The translations under genes and the position numbers were made by a program. Below are positions 50,842 to 60,406 of a stretch of 64,000 nt of DNA, one piece after another. Location: assembly GCF_024508235.1 (NCBI RefSeq), contig NZ_CP101943.1, positions 1,426,001-1,490,000 on the forward strand, written 5' to 3'. The notes beneath the pieces are model-generated. The model saw only the letters and a program-made list of their open reading frames with translations. It did not search any database and was not told where the DNA came from. Every line of letters begins with the position of its first letter. Within the stretch, counting starts at the first letter, position 1. Source of the stretch: Halococcus qingdaonensis (lineage in GTDB: Archaea; Halobacteriota; Halobacteria; Halobacteriales; Halococcaceae).

Positions 50842-52587
50842 ATGGCGGTCGAAGACACGGGCTACGTGCAGGTCGCATCGCTGTCGGATCTCGAAGACGA
50901 GGGCCGAAAAGTCGTCAGCAGCGACGGCCGGCCAATCGCACTCTTCCACCACGAGGGCGAGGTCTACGCCGTCGACAACCGCTGCCCACACATGGGCTTT
51001 CCACTCACTCGCGGCACGGTCGAGGACGGCATCCTGACCTGCCACTGGCACCACGCGCGGTTCGAACTGGAAGCAGGCGACACCTTCGATCTCTTCGCCG
51101 ACGACGTCCAGACCTTTCCGACCGAAATCGACGACGGCAAGGTGTATCTCGACCCCAATCCGGAACCCGACGTCCCGCCGGCGACACGATTCCGTAATCG
51201 GCTTGCCGACGGACTGGAAGAAGACATCTCGCTCGTGATGGCCAAATCGATTATCGGACTCGACGAGGAAGGCGAGGGGTTCTACACACCGCTCGAAACC
51301 GCCGTCAACTTCGGGACCCGATATCGGGAAATGGGCTGGGGGCGCGGCCTCACCACCCTCGGCTGCATGGCGAACCTCTACGATCACGTCGGCGGCCGGG
51401 ACAAGCGCCGCGCGATGTTCACGGGCGTCCGCGAGGTCGCCGACAACTCGGCCGGCGAACCACCCAGATTCCAGCAGTACGCCTTCGATAATCAGAATCT
51501 CTCGAAGGAACGACTCAAATCCTGGTTCCGGGACACCTGCGAGGTCCGCGATGCCGACGGCGCGGAGCGCTGTCTGCTCACGGCCATCGACTCGCTCCCG
51601 CCCGACGACGTCGCGGAGATCGTCTTTTCGGCCGCGACCGACCACCGCTACATGAACGCCGGGCACGCACTCGATTTCATCAACACGGCTTTCGAGACGT
51701 CTCAGCACCTCGGCTGGGAGGAGCACGCCGACGCCGCGCTCGCCTCGACGGTCGCCCAGATCACCGACGCCACCCGAAGCGAGGAACTCTCCTCGTGGCG
51801 TCAACCCGTCGATATCGCCGGTCTCTGCGCCGATGCAAACGATCTCCTGCCCGATCTCGTGGCTGCCGGCGAAGGAAAGGAATGGGAGCGACCCGAGGGA
51901 TTCGTCGAGACGCTGCTCGCCGACGACGCCGAAGCGATCATCGACGCGCTGACCGACGCCATCAGGGCGGGTGCGACGACGTCCCAGCTCGCGGACGCGG
52001 TCGCGCGCGCAGCCACGCGCCGAGTGCTCTGGTTCGCCACGAACAACGAGTTCACCGACTGGAACACCGTCCATCACACGTTCACCTACGCCAACGCGGT
52101 CCACCGCGCGAGCGAAAAGACCGACGCGACCGAACTCTATCGGGCGTGTTTCGACGGCGCGATGAGCGTCTATCTCGATCGGTTCCTCAACTCGCCACGC
52201 GCACCGGTGCCCGACCCCGGCGAGACCGACCGCGCACCCACGGACGTCCGCGAGGACCTGCTCGCTGCGTTCGACGAACAGGGCAACACGAATCGCACGG
52301 CGACGCTCGTGAGCGAGCACTTCGATGCCGACGGCGATCCTGACGATCTCAAACGCACGCTCGGCCGCGGGCTGCTCCGCGAGGACGCCGACTTCCACAC
52401 GTTACAGAGTCTGACAGCGGCCATCGAGCGCTTCGAGTACGTCGGCGAGAAGAGCGAGCAGCGGACGGCACTGATGGCGGCGGCGCGCTACATGGCCGCC
52501 CACTTTCCGACGCGGCGCTCGAACGAGCAGACCTTCTCGATCGCGACGCGGCTGCACCGCGGCGAGCGCCTCCACGAGGTGGAGTAG
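50842..52587 (+). CDS. Rieske [2Fe-2S] domain fused to a ~450-residue helical domain
   Basis: The first ~110 residues are a Rieske fold with the ligand motifs CPHMGF and CHWHHARFEL, the standard Cys-His pairs of a [2Fe-2S] cluster. Residues about 125-581 are predominantly helical and rich in His, Arg and Trp, with segments such as DHRYMNAGHALDFI and WNTVHHTFTYANAVHRA. The helical part recalls questin-oxidase-like proteins, but this is a weak resemblance. There is no transmembrane helix or signal. Such a fusion suggests an oxidoreductase with an internal ferredoxin-like module; the substrate is unknown. Confidence 0.8.
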   Translation: MAVEDTGYVQVASLSDLEDEGRKVVSSDGRPIALFHHEGEVYAVDNRCPHMGFPLTRGTVEDGILTCHWHHARFELEAGDTFDLFADDVQTFPTEIDDGKVYLDPNPEPDVPPATRFRNRLADGLEEDISLVMAKSIIGLDEEGEGFYTPLETAVNFGTRYREMGWGRGLTTLGCMANLYDHVGGRDKRRAMFTGVREVADNSAGEPPRFQQYAFDNQNLSKERLKSWFRDTCEVRDADGAERCLLTAIDSLPPDDVAEIVFSAATDHRYMNAGHALDFINTAFETSQHLGWEEHADAALASTVAQITDATRSEELSSWRQPVDIAGLCADANDLLPDLVAAGEGKEWERPEGFVETLLADDAEAIIDALTDAIRAGATTSQLADAVARAATRRVLWFATNNEFTDWNTVHHTFTYANAVHRASEKTDATELYRACFDGAMSVYLDRFLNSPRAPVPDPGETDRAPTDVREDLLAAFDEQGNTNRTATLVSEHFDADGDPDDLKRTLGRGLLREDADFHTLQSLTAAIERFEYVGEKSEQRTALMAAARYMAAHFPTRRSNEQTFSIATRLHRGERLHEVE

Positions 52588-52652
52588 CTTCGCTCCCCGG
52601 CGAGCCCACCGTCGAACGCCACCGTTTAGCGCGCGCCGCCCGCAGCAGAGCT

Positions 52653-53195
52653 ATGACCGAACAGGCCGATCACGACTGGCCGGTTCTCGAATCGGAAGTC
52701 GAGTACGAGACCGGCTGGTACACCGGTGGCTACGACCGCGTCGAACAGCCCGACGGCAGCGAGAAGAAATACTACTGGGCGGAGCTGCCGGCGGCGGTCG
52801 TGGTGGTCGCCCGCGACGGCGATAGCGTGGTGTTCGTCGATCAGTACCGACCGGCGATCGGCGAGCAGTGTCTCGAACTCCCGGCGGGCATCGTCGAGGA
52901 CGGCGAATCGGCCACCACAGCGGGTGCGCGCGAACTCCGCGAGGAGACGGGTTTCGAGGCGGCGGGCGTCTCGCTCCTTGAGAATTTCTGGGTCGCCACC
53001 GGCGTGCTCCGCCACCGCCGCGCCATCGTCTTCGCCGAGGGACTTTCGCCTGCTGACCGCGACCTCGACGACAACGAGTTCCTGACCGTAACCACGATAC
53101 CTATCAACGAGGCGCTCACCACCGCGCGCGAAGAACCGGCCAACGACGCCACGATCGAGGGACTGCTGCTCGCACGCGAGGAGGGCCTGCTCTGA
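52653..53195 (+). CDS. Nudix hydrolase (ADP-ribose pyrophosphatase-like)
   Basis: This 180-residue protein has the Nudix box GIVEDGESATTAGARELREETGF, preceded by a VVVVARDGDSVVFVDQYRPAIG strand like ADP-ribose pyrophosphatases. The Glu residues of REL-REE coordinate Mg. It would clean up nucleoside diphosphate derivatives. It is followed 41 bp later by the rhodanese gene on the same strand, so a small unit is likely. Confidence 0.92.
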   Translation: MTEQADHDWPVLESEVEYETGWYTGGYDRVEQPDGSEKKYYWAELPAAVVVVARDGDSVVFVDQYRPAIGEQCLELPAGIVEDGESATTAGARELREETGFEAAGVSLLENFWVATGVLRHRRAIVFAEGLSPADRDLDDNEFLTVTTIPINEALTTAREEPANDATIEGLLLAREEGLL

Positions 53196-53235
53196 CGAAC
53201 GGCGGTTTTATTCACGCGAAACCGGTAGGGCTCCC

Positions 53236-53640
53236 GTGAGCGACGAAATCACGCCCGAGGAACTCGCCGGCCTGCTCGACGAGGAGGAGCCGGTGCGCGT
53301 CGTCGATATCCGGTCGCCGGCCGCCTTCGAGCGCGGCCACATCCCCGACAGCGAGAACGTCCCGTTCGGCGAACTGCCCCAGCGCGTCGAGCAGTTCGCC
53401 GACGCCGAGCACATCGTGACGGTCTGCCCGCACGGCAAGGCCAGCCTCCAGGCCCTCCAGCTCCTGCGCTCGGCCGAACCCGTCGACGACGCCCGGGTCG
53501 AGAGCCTCGACGGCGGGCTCGAAGCGTGGGACGGCCCGCTCGATGCCGCCGAGCACGGCGCTGCCGCCGATCGTACGAGCGACGACAACGCCGCCGACGG
53601 TGCGGTCCCATCCGGCAGCGAGACCGACGCACCGTTCTGA
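53236..53640 (+). CDS. rhodanese-like domain protein
   Basis: This 134-residue single rhodanese domain starts at a GTG. It has the CDC25-like active loop VCPHGKAS with the catalytic Cys, the preceding VVDIRSPAAFERGHIP, and SLDGGLEAW as the last strand-helix. It carries sulfur as persulfide. A short acidic Ala/Ser-rich tail follows the domain. Its stop lies immediately before the convergent polX stop. Confidence 0.92.
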   Translation: MSDEITPEELAGLLDEEEPVRVVDIRSPAAFERGHIPDSENVPFGELPQRVEQFADAEHIVTVCPHGKASLQALQLLRSAEPVDDARVESLDGGLEAWDGPLDAAEHGAAADRTSDDNAADGAVPSGSETDAPF

Positions 53641-55380
53641 TCAGTCCAAGAACTTCCGGAGTCCGTCGTAATCGCGCGCGTTGAGCACGTCGCCCGTCTC
53701 GGCCCAGCCGCGTCGGGCGGTGTGGACGCCGTATCGGAGCAGATCGTAGCTCGCCGGCTGGTGGGCGTCGGTGTCGATGACGATCGTCGCGCCGGCCTCG
53801 ATCGCCGTCCGCACCGCACCACCCGAGAGATCGAGCCGTTGCGGGTTCGCGTTCACTTCGAGCGCGACCCCATACTCCGCGGCCGCCTCGGCGATCCGCT
53901 CGAAATCGAGCTCCAGACCCGTTCGCCGGTTGAGATAGCGCCCCGTCGGATGGCCGATGATGTCGACGTGGGGCTGCTCGATAGCGCCGACGATGCGCTC
54001 GGTGCCGTCGCCGTCGAGCCCGCTGTGTGGCGAGGCGATCACCACGTCGAGCGCTTCCAGGACACTCTCCCCGACAGAGACCTCGCCGTCGGCCTCGATG
54101 TTCGCCTCGACGCCTGCGAGCACTTCGATATCGACGTTCTCCGCGGCCGACTCGATCGCTTCGCGTTGGGATTCGAGAGCCGCGTCGTCGAGGCCCATGT
54201 CGGCGACGATCCCCGGTCCGCTCGCGTGATCGGTGATGGCGAGGTACTCGTGGCCGAACTCCGCCGCGGCCGTGACCATCTCCGCGATCGTGTTGTCGCC
54301 GTCCGACCACTCCGAGTGCACGTGGAGATCGCCGCGAACGTCGTCCTCGGCGAGGAGATCGGGCAGGTCGCCGTCGGCCGCGGCGGCGAGTTCGCCGCCG
54401 TCCTCGCGGAGCTCGGGCGGGATCCAGGGCAGCCCCACGGCGTCGTACATCTCCTCCTCCGTCTCGCCCGCGACGTGCTCGCCGACCCGCTGGTCCGCTT
54501 CGATGTCGTCGACATCGGCGATGTCGAAAACGCCGTACTCGTTGACCTTCAGATCCTGCTCGATGGCGCGATTGCGGAAACCGATGTTGTGGTCGCGACT
54601 CCCGGTGAAATACTGGAGCGCGCTGCCGAACTCCGCGGGGACGACGACCCGGAGATCGACGCGCATGCCCTCCGAGCGGATGCTCGCCTTGCTCGATCCG
54701 GCCTCGATGATCTCGTCGCGATCGTCCCAGTCGGTGAACCGCTCGACGACGGACTCGGGTTCGTCGCTCGCCACGAGCAGATCGACGTCGCCGATGGTTT
54801 CGCGCCAGCGCCGCAGCGAGCCCGCGAGTTCGCAGTCGGCGACCGCCGCCGACTCACTCACGTAGTGCAGCAGTTCCTCGCCGAGCGGGCGCGCGTCGCC
54901 GAGCAGCGAGCGCTCGCCGGCCTGTCGGGCGAAGTCGATCCCCGACAGGATGTTCTCCTCGGTCTTCGCGCCGAACCCGTCGATCTCCCTGATGCGCTCC
55001 TCGCGCGCGACCGCTTCGAGATCGTCCAGGTCCTCGACGCCGAGCTCCTCGTAGAGCGTGCCGACGGTCTTCGGACCGACGCCCTCGACGCGCGTGAGCG
55101 CCGCCATCTCCACGGGGAGTTCGTCGCGCAGCTCTTCCAGCTCCTCGATCTCGTCCGTCTCGACGTACTCGACGATCTTCGCGGCGAGCGCGTCGCCGAC
55201 GCCCTCGATCCCCTCGACAGCATCCGTTCCGTCGGTGACCAGCGACTCGACCGACTCGGGATGGGCACGGACGTTCTCGGCCGCCCGGCGATAGGACTGG
55301 GGTTTGTACTCCACTCCTGTGGCTTCGAGGCGATCGGCGAACTCCTCGAAGCGGTCGGCGACGGCGTCGTTGTCGTTCAT
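53641..55380 (-). CDS. polX: family X DNA polymerase / PHP (PolX)
   Basis: This 579-residue protein has an N-terminal helix-hairpin-helix and nucleotidyltransferase half (with GVGPKTVGTLYEELG and the catalytic Asp strand GDVDLLVAS). The C-terminal PHP phosphoesterase half has the metal-binding motif GDLHVHSEWSDGDNT. The PHP domain provides 3'-5' exonuclease and AP activities and the N-terminus gap-filling DNA repair. The ATG at 55380 overlaps the 3' end of the DUF5788 gene by 4 bp, so the two are translationally coupled. Confidence 0.95.
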   Translation of the reverse strand: MNDNDAVADRFEEFADRLEATGVEYKPQSYRRAAENVRAHPESVESLVTDGTDAVEGIEGVGDALAAKIVEYVETDEIEELEELRDELPVEMAALTRVEGVGPKTVGTLYEELGVEDLDDLEAVAREERIREIDGFGAKTEENILSGIDFARQAGERSLLGDARPLGEELLHYVSESAAVADCELAGSLRRWRETIGDVDLLVASDEPESVVERFTDWDDRDEIIEAGSSKASIRSEGMRVDLRVVVPAEFGSALQYFTGSRDHNIGFRNRAIEQDLKVNEYGVFDIADVDDIEADQRVGEHVAGETEEEMYDAVGLPWIPPELREDGGELAAAADGDLPDLLAEDDVRGDLHVHSEWSDGDNTIAEMVTAAAEFGHEYLAITDHASGPGIVADMGLDDAALESQREAIESAAENVDIEVLAGVEANIEADGEVSVGESVLEALDVVIASPHSGLDGDGTERIVGAIEQPHVDIIGHPTGRYLNRRTGLELDFERIAEAAAEYGVALEVNANPQRLDLSGGAVRTAIEAGATIVIDTDAHQPASYDLLRYGVHTARRGWAETGDVLNARDYDGLRKFLD

Positions 55381-55808
55381 CGCCGCGCCCTCGAACTGTC
55401 CTGGCCGAGTGCCTGCTTCAGGAAGTTCATCCAGCGTTTGCGGTCGGCGGTCTCGCTCGCCGTCGCCTCGCGCTCGACGTCGCTCGTCCCGAGATCGGAC
55501 AGCGCGTGCAGCGCGCGCTCGATCCCGATGATGCTCTCGACGAGCTCCTCGCCGCGTTCGCGACTGATATCGTCCTCCTCGATTCGCTGTCGGCGTTCGA
55601 TGCGCTCGCGCCGGAGATTTCGCTTGGCCTGCTCGACGGTTTCGCGCTCGCCGGCGGGCACCGATTCCCGCGAGCGCGTCTCGAAGACGAACTCGGCGAG
55701 TGCGAGGCGCTCTCCCTGGACCGTGATCTCCTCGGGGATGTCGGCTCCGACGGTCGCCCCCTCGCGATCGATGCGCGCGAGGAGCTGTTTTCGCTCATAC
55801 GGTTTCAT
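55377..55808 (-). CDS. DUF5788 family protein
   Basis: This 143-residue soluble protein starts MKPYERKQLLARI. It has a beta strand with GADIPEEITVQGERLALAEFVFE and a strongly charged helix (EQAKRNLRRERIERRQRIEED), as in the haloarchaeal DUF5788 family. It precedes polX with a 4-bp overlap. A DNA-repair link is suggested by the coupling, but the function is unknown. An upstream ATG at 55832 is less likely. Confidence 0.78.
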   Translation of the reverse strand: MKPYERKQLLARIDREGATVGADIPEEITVQGERLALAEFVFETRSRESVPAGERETVEQAKRNLRRERIERRQRIEEDDISRERGEELVESIIGIERALHALSDLGTSDVEREATASETADRKRWMNFLKQALGQDSSRARR

Positions 55809-55855
55809 GCCATCGCTCGGAGCCGAGTCCACTTCGACCCTGCGGAGGGACGATG

Positions 55856-56623
55856 TCAGACGTGTGGCTTCGCCATCAGCGCGTCGCGGGGCTGGTCGGC
55901 GAGCCAGTCGAGCAGCTGGACGAGCTGGTCGGCAGCGGCCTCGAACAGCTGCTCGCCCTTTTCCGCGGTGGCGTCGGTCTGGTCGCCGAGGACGCCGCTG
56001 TCGGTGTTATCGATCGAGTCGTAGAACGTCCGCGCGCCGTGGACCGTCATGCCTCCTTCGTCGAAGTCGACGAGCCCGTCGTCGCGGGCGGTCTCGAACT
56101 CCTCCTCGCGGACGAGATCGGGCGCGATGTGCTGGATCATGGCCGTCTCCTTCGGACCACCGTGGGGACCGTTCGTCGCGAACAGTTCGTCGACGAGCTC
56201 GGGGATCGAATCGTTCCACATCCACTCGATGGCGTAGGCGTCGCCCGCATCGCGCAGGCGGCGACCGACCTCTCTGAGGTGGCTGACGTTGCCGCCGTGC
56301 GCGTTGACGAAGACGATCCGGTCGATGCCGTGATAGGTGAGGTTGCGCGCGAGGCTCTCCATGTAGTCCCTGAACGCCGGCGGGTCGACCCACATCGTGC
56401 CGTTGAACTGGCGGTGGTGGGGGCTGACGCCGACGTTCACCGTCGGCGTGCAGAGCACGTCGGCCCGGCTGGTCGCCTCGTGAGCGAGCGATTCGGCGAT
56501 GAGATGATCGGTCGCGAGCGGGAGGTGCGGGCCGTGCTGTTCGGTCGAGCCCACAGGCACGACCGCGAGCGATCGCTCGTCGATATCGTCGAGTTCCGGC
56601 CACGTCCGATCCGCGAGGTACAT
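55856..56623 (-). CDS. creatininase family amidohydrolase
   Basis: This 255-residue protein starts MYLADRTWPELDDID and has the metal-ligand motifs VPVGSTEQHGPHLPLATD and VNAHGGN, then GPHGGPKETA, as in the creatininase/MftE family. Members hydrolyse cyclic amides or act as arylformamidases such as FAPy deformylase in riboflavin/F420 biosynthesis (ArfB), so that role is also possible. The ATG at 56623 was chosen because upstream frame is antisense of the aminotransferase. Divergent from that gene. Confidence 0.85.
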   Translation of the reverse strand: MYLADRTWPELDDIDERSLAVVPVGSTEQHGPHLPLATDHLIAESLAHEATSRADVLCTPTVNVGVSPHHRQFNGTMWVDPPAFRDYMESLARNLTYHGIDRIVFVNAHGGNVSHLREVGRRLRDAGDAYAIEWMWNDSIPELVDELFATNGPHGGPKETAMIQHIAPDLVREEEFETARDDGLVDFDEGGMTVHGARTFYDSIDNTDSGVLGDQTDATAEKGEQLFEAAADQLVQLLDWLADQPRDALMAKPHV

Positions 56624-56710
56624 ACGAAAAATCCGCCGGGCCAGGGGATAACAGTGTTCAATCGGGAACGAACGGGAACATCCTTCTATGGGGCCCGTGT
56701 TTTTCGACAC

Positions 56711-57817
56711 ATGGATCCGCTCGACCTCCGCGAGGAGATCCCCGTCCTCGACGAGGTCACCTATCTGAACACGGGCGCGGCGAGCCCCGCACCGACGAGC
56801 GTCGTCGACGCTGCGACCGACGAGATCGAACGCCAGCAGCACGTCGCTCCCGCGGCCGAGGGCGCGTATCCCGCGCTGTTCGAGACGTTCGAGGAGACCC
56901 GTGCGCGCGTCGCCGAATTCCTCGGAGCCGACACCGACGAGATCGCGCTGACCCAGAGCACCGCCGATGGGATCAGTCGCGTCGCGACGGCGCTCCCCTG
57001 GCAGGAGGGCGACGTGGTGGTGCGCACCGACTGCGAACATTCGGCCGGCGTGCTGCCGTGGCAACGTCTCCGCGACACGCAGGGGATCGAGGTCAGGGTA
57101 CTCGAAACGGAGGCAGGCCGCATCGACCGCGAGCAGGCCACGGAACTGCTCTCGGACGCAGACCTGCTCTGTCTGAGCTCGATCACCTGGAACTACGGCA
57201 CTCGCTTGCCCGTCGCCGAACTCACAGGGATCGCCCACGATGCCGGCGCGCGCGTGCTCGTCGATGCCGTCCAGTCGCCGGGACAGGTCGATGTCGACGT
57301 CGGCGAGTGGGGCGCGGATTTCGTCGTCGGTGCCGGCCACAAGTGGCTCTGCGGGCCGTGGGGTGCCGGCTTCCTCTACGTCGCTGACGAGGCGACAGAC
57401 GCGCTCGTGCCCGAACGGGTCGGCTACCGGAGCGTGACCGATCCCGAGGGTGACGGCTACGAGTTCTCGGCGGGCGCGAAACGCCTCGAAATCGGCACGA
57501 CCTCGCCAGCACCGTATGCCGGGCTCCAGGCGGCGATGGACGCCATCGACTCGATCGGGATCGAGACGGTCGAAGGTCGCATCGAGCGACTCACCGACCG
57601 ACTCAAGGAGGGGATCGACGACGATCGACTACTGAGCCCACGCGAGTACGAATCCGGGCTGGTGACGATCGCCGCCGACGATCCCGCGGCCACCGTTTCA
57701 CGCCTCGCCGACGCGGACGTCACGATCCGGTCGATCCCGTCGCCGGCGGCCGTCCGCGTCTCGGTCCACGTCTACAACACCGACGAAGACATCGACGCGC
57801 TCTGCGAGGTGCTCTGA
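56711..57817 (+). CDS. class V aminotransferase (cysteine desulfurase-like)
   Basis: This 368-residue fold-type I PLP enzyme has the PLP lysine at Lys211 in GAGHKWLCGPWG and the LVDAVQSPGQVDVD motif with the cofactor Asp. It is close to the isopenicillin epimerase/SufS-like group. The catalytic Cys loop of true cysteine desulfurases is not evident, so another role is possible. Its TGA overlaps the ATG of the next tiny gene by one base. Confidence 0.85.
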   Translation: MDPLDLREEIPVLDEVTYLNTGAASPAPTSVVDAATDEIERQQHVAPAAEGAYPALFETFEETRARVAEFLGADTDEIALTQSTADGISRVATALPWQEGDVVVRTDCEHSAGVLPWQRLRDTQGIEVRVLETEAGRIDREQATELLSDADLLCLSSITWNYGTRLPVAELTGIAHDAGARVLVDAVQSPGQVDVDVGEWGADFVVGAGHKWLCGPWGAGFLYVADEATDALVPERVGYRSVTDPEGDGYEFSAGAKRLEIGTTSPAPYAGLQAAMDAIDSIGIETVEGRIERLTDRLKEGIDDDRLLSPREYESGLVTIAADDPAATVSRLADADVTIRSIPSPAAVRVSVHVYNTDEDIDALCEVL

Positions 57818-57996
57818 TGTCGTCGACGGAGGACGGTAGCACTAAAGGGTTCGACCGCAACGACACAGGCATGAACGTTCCGCAGCTGACGACGGTCGAC
57901 GGGGCCTACCAGTATCTGATGGGGATCTTGCTGCTGCTCGTCGTGGTGTTCGGACTGTTCTTCGGCGGGATGTATCTCGGCTATCTCCCGTTCTGA
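57817..57996 (+). CDS. very small single-pass membrane protein, 59 aa
   Basis: The ATG at 57817 overlaps the TGA of the aminotransferase (TGATG). The product has a hydrophilic N-terminus, MNVPQLTTVDGAYQYLMG, then one helix (LLLLVVVFGLFFGGMYLG) and ends YLPF. A second in-frame ATG at 57871 would give 41 residues; a TTTAGT-like AT stretch just upstream makes a separate leaderless start possible. No family is recognised. Confidence 0.6.
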   Translation: MSSTEDGSTKGFDRNDTGMNVPQLTTVDGAYQYLMGILLLLVVVFGLFFGGMYLGYLPF

Positions 57997-58025
57997 GCCC
58001 TCCACGCCACGACTTTTCTCCGGAA

Positions 58026-59852
58026 TCAGTCCGTCTCGGTCTCGGTCAGACGGACACCTTTGCCGGCGAGATGGCGGAGCTGGTTTCTGGCGAACTCCTC
58101 CTCGCGAGTGCCGCGGGTGGCGAGCACGTACATTTGCGAGTTACCCGACGGGCGCATCGTCCGGCCGGCACGCTGTGAGCCCTGCCGGCGCGAGCCGCCG
58201 AGCCCGGAGGCGACGATGGCGACCTCCGCGTTCGGCAGATCGATACCCTCGTCGCCGACCCGCGAGACGAGCAGTCTGCTTCGCTCGCCGCGCCGGAACT
58301 CGTCGAACAGCCGCTCGCGCTCGGGATAGTGCGTCTCGCCGCTGATGAAGGGGATATCGAGTGCATCCGAATACTCCCGGCCCTGGTCGAGCCACTCGAC
58401 GAAGATCAGCGTCTTCGCGTCCGCGTGATCGGCGAGCAGCGAGCGTATCGCGTCGAGTTTCGCCGGGTTCGTACCGGCGACCTGCCGGCGCTCGTACCCC
58501 TCGACGCTCGCGTACTCGGTGCGATCCTCCTCCGAGCGCCACGGGACGTAGCGGAGTTCGACCTCGGGCTCGGCGACGAAGCCCGCCTCGAACAGTTTCG
58601 CCCAGTCCGTCCCGATCGGCGGGCCGATGAGCGTGAAGATCTCGCCCTCCTTGTCGTCTTCCCTGATCGGGGTCGCCGACAGCCCGAGGCGATGTTTAGC
58701 CTGGAGATCGGCGCTGCGGCGGTAGATGGCCGCTGGCACGTGGTGGACCTCGTCGTAGACGATGAGTCCCCACCGTCGTTCGTCGAACAGCTTGCGGTGG
58801 CGGTCCATCCCCGCGGTGCGGTAGGTGGCGATCGTCACCGGTCGGATCTCCTTCTCGCCGCCGTGGTACTCGCCGATCTGCTCGGGATCGAGGGAGGTGT
58901 GGGTGAGCAGCTGTTCGTGCCACTGGCCGGCGAGCTCGCGACCCGGCGCGAGGATCAGCGTCTCGCCGCCGATCTCGGCCATCGCGCCGATGGCGGCGAT
59001 CGTCTTCCCGCTGCCCGGCGGGCCGACAAGCACGCCCGCACCGGTGTCGAGGAAGCGGTCGAGCCAGTCCTCCTGATACTCGCGCAGATCGACGCCGAGG
59101 TCGATGTCGAGCTCCGCGCCGCCTTCGAGTTCGCGCTGGTCCTGGACCGGATAGCCGGCGTCGTAGAGCGTGCGCTTGATCGAACCTTCCTTGCCCTCGA
59201 CGACCCAGCTCTCGGTGTCGGAGATCGGCCCGTGGAGCTGGTCCGCGTCGAGTTTCTGGCGCGCGACGTTGCCCATCAGTTCGGGGCTCTCGGCTTCGAG
59301 GACCGTGTAGCCGTCCTGGTGGGTCGTCAGCGCGAACTTCCGGGCGCGCGTCCACTGGCGCTCGACCCACTCTTCGAGTTCCGGTGCGGGTTCGCCCAGC
59401 ACGTCGCGCATCGTCCCGACGAGCCCGTCGATGTGGTCGTAGGGAGCCCACCAGACGTCCTCCTCGCGGATCTCGTAGATGTAGGCCTCGTCGGCCGAGT
59501 CGACGAGATGGGCGAACTGCGTGAGCTGCGCGCGGGTGAACTGTTCGGGCCGTTCGACGACGAGCTCGCGGCGTTCGGGGAAGACGACGACGTGCTCGGG
59601 ATCGACGAAATCGGCGAACTCGCGAGGATACCAGACGACGGGGTCGTCGCCCACGTCCTGGCGGTCGAGTTGCCCAGCTTCGGCCAGCCGATCGAGCGCG
59701 TCGCTCGCGTCGGTCTGGCTGCAGTCGAGGACGCGCGCCACCGCGCTCGCGGTCGCCACGGGCTCTTCGAGTTCTTCGAGCGCCGCGCGGAACGTGGCGG
59801 CGGTGATGGCGGTCCCGTCCTCGGGCTGCTCGCTCGCGTTCGTGTCCGTCAC
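58026..59852 (-). CDS. superfamily 2 DNA helicase, XPB/Rad25-like
   Basis: This 608-residue protein has an N-terminal unique domain (~1-240), then helicase motifs: Walker A VGPPGSGKTIAA, motif II YDEVHHVPA (DEVH as in XPB), motif III LSATPIREDD and motif VI GSQRAGRTMRPSG. Eukaryotic XPB opens promoters and repairs DNA; the archaeal homologue acts with Bax1-type nucleases in repair. No Bax1 gene is in the window. It is convergent with the small membrane protein gene. Confidence 0.92.
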   Translation of the reverse strand: MTDTNASEQPEDGTAITAATFRAALEELEEPVATASAVARVLDCSQTDASDALDRLAEAGQLDRQDVGDDPVVWYPREFADFVDPEHVVVFPERRELVVERPEQFTRAQLTQFAHLVDSADEAYIYEIREEDVWWAPYDHIDGLVGTMRDVLGEPAPELEEWVERQWTRARKFALTTHQDGYTVLEAESPELMGNVARQKLDADQLHGPISDTESWVVEGKEGSIKRTLYDAGYPVQDQRELEGGAELDIDLGVDLREYQEDWLDRFLDTGAGVLVGPPGSGKTIAAIGAMAEIGGETLILAPGRELAGQWHEQLLTHTSLDPEQIGEYHGGEKEIRPVTIATYRTAGMDRHRKLFDERRWGLIVYDEVHHVPAAIYRRSADLQAKHRLGLSATPIREDDKEGEIFTLIGPPIGTDWAKLFEAGFVAEPEVELRYVPWRSEEDRTEYASVEGYERRQVAGTNPAKLDAIRSLLADHADAKTLIFVEWLDQGREYSDALDIPFISGETHYPERERLFDEFRRGERSRLLVSRVGDEGIDLPNAEVAIVASGLGGSRRQGSQRAGRTMRPSGNSQMYVLATRGTREEEFARNQLRHLAGKGVRLTETETD

Positions 59853-59906
59853 TACTCGATAGCAGCGCCGCTGTGGACAAACGACTTCCGCCTCGCCGAT
59901 CCTCAG

Positions 59907-60281
59907 TCAGTCGTCGAGCGGTTCGACGAACTCGATCACGTGGCCGTCGGGATCGCGGACGAACGCGATCCGCGTGCCGGCGGCCTGTACGTCGGTCGGT
60001 TCCTTGACGACCCCGTGGTGGTCGATCTCCTCGAAGACCCGATCGACGCTCTCGACGCTCACGGCGAGGTGGTCCCAGGCGGTGCCCGCTTCGAGCTCGT
60101 CCACTCCTTCGGTTTTCGACAGCTGGAGTTCGACGCCGTTCTCGGCGGCCAGATAGCGGTTCTCGGTCTCGCCGTCGGGCGTCTCGAACGACCACGACTC
60201 CGTGAAATCGAGCTCCTCGGTGTAGAACGCGACCGCACGATCCATGTCTGCGACGTTGAGACAGGGGTGAAGTAGCTCCAT
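59907..60281 (-). CDS. VOC superfamily (glyoxalase-like) protein
   Basis: This 124-residue protein starts MELLHPCLNVADMDRAVAFY with the first metal ligand His, and has the second-half ligands in WDHLAVSVES and the final Glu in HVIEFVEPLDD, matching glyoxalase I/dioxygenase VOC domains. Substrate and activity are unknown. It is followed by the XPB-like helicase on the same strand (54 bp). The ATG at 60281 is the first after the upstream non-coding region. Confidence 0.9.
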   Translation of the reverse strand: MELLHPCLNVADMDRAVAFYTEELDFTESWSFETPDGETENRYLAAENGVELQLSKTEGVDELEAGTAWDHLAVSVESVDRVFEEIDHHGVVKEPTDVQAAGTRIAFVRDPDGHVIEFVEPLDD

Positions 60282-60406
60282 GGCACTCCGTGCGCCCCGC
60301 CGCGAATAAATCGGCTGGTCGCTCGCTTCGCCCCCGATCCCTCCCGCCACCCGGCGGATTTCACCACAGTGTGAACGTTTATCACGTACCCACACGATCG
60401 ACCGTT

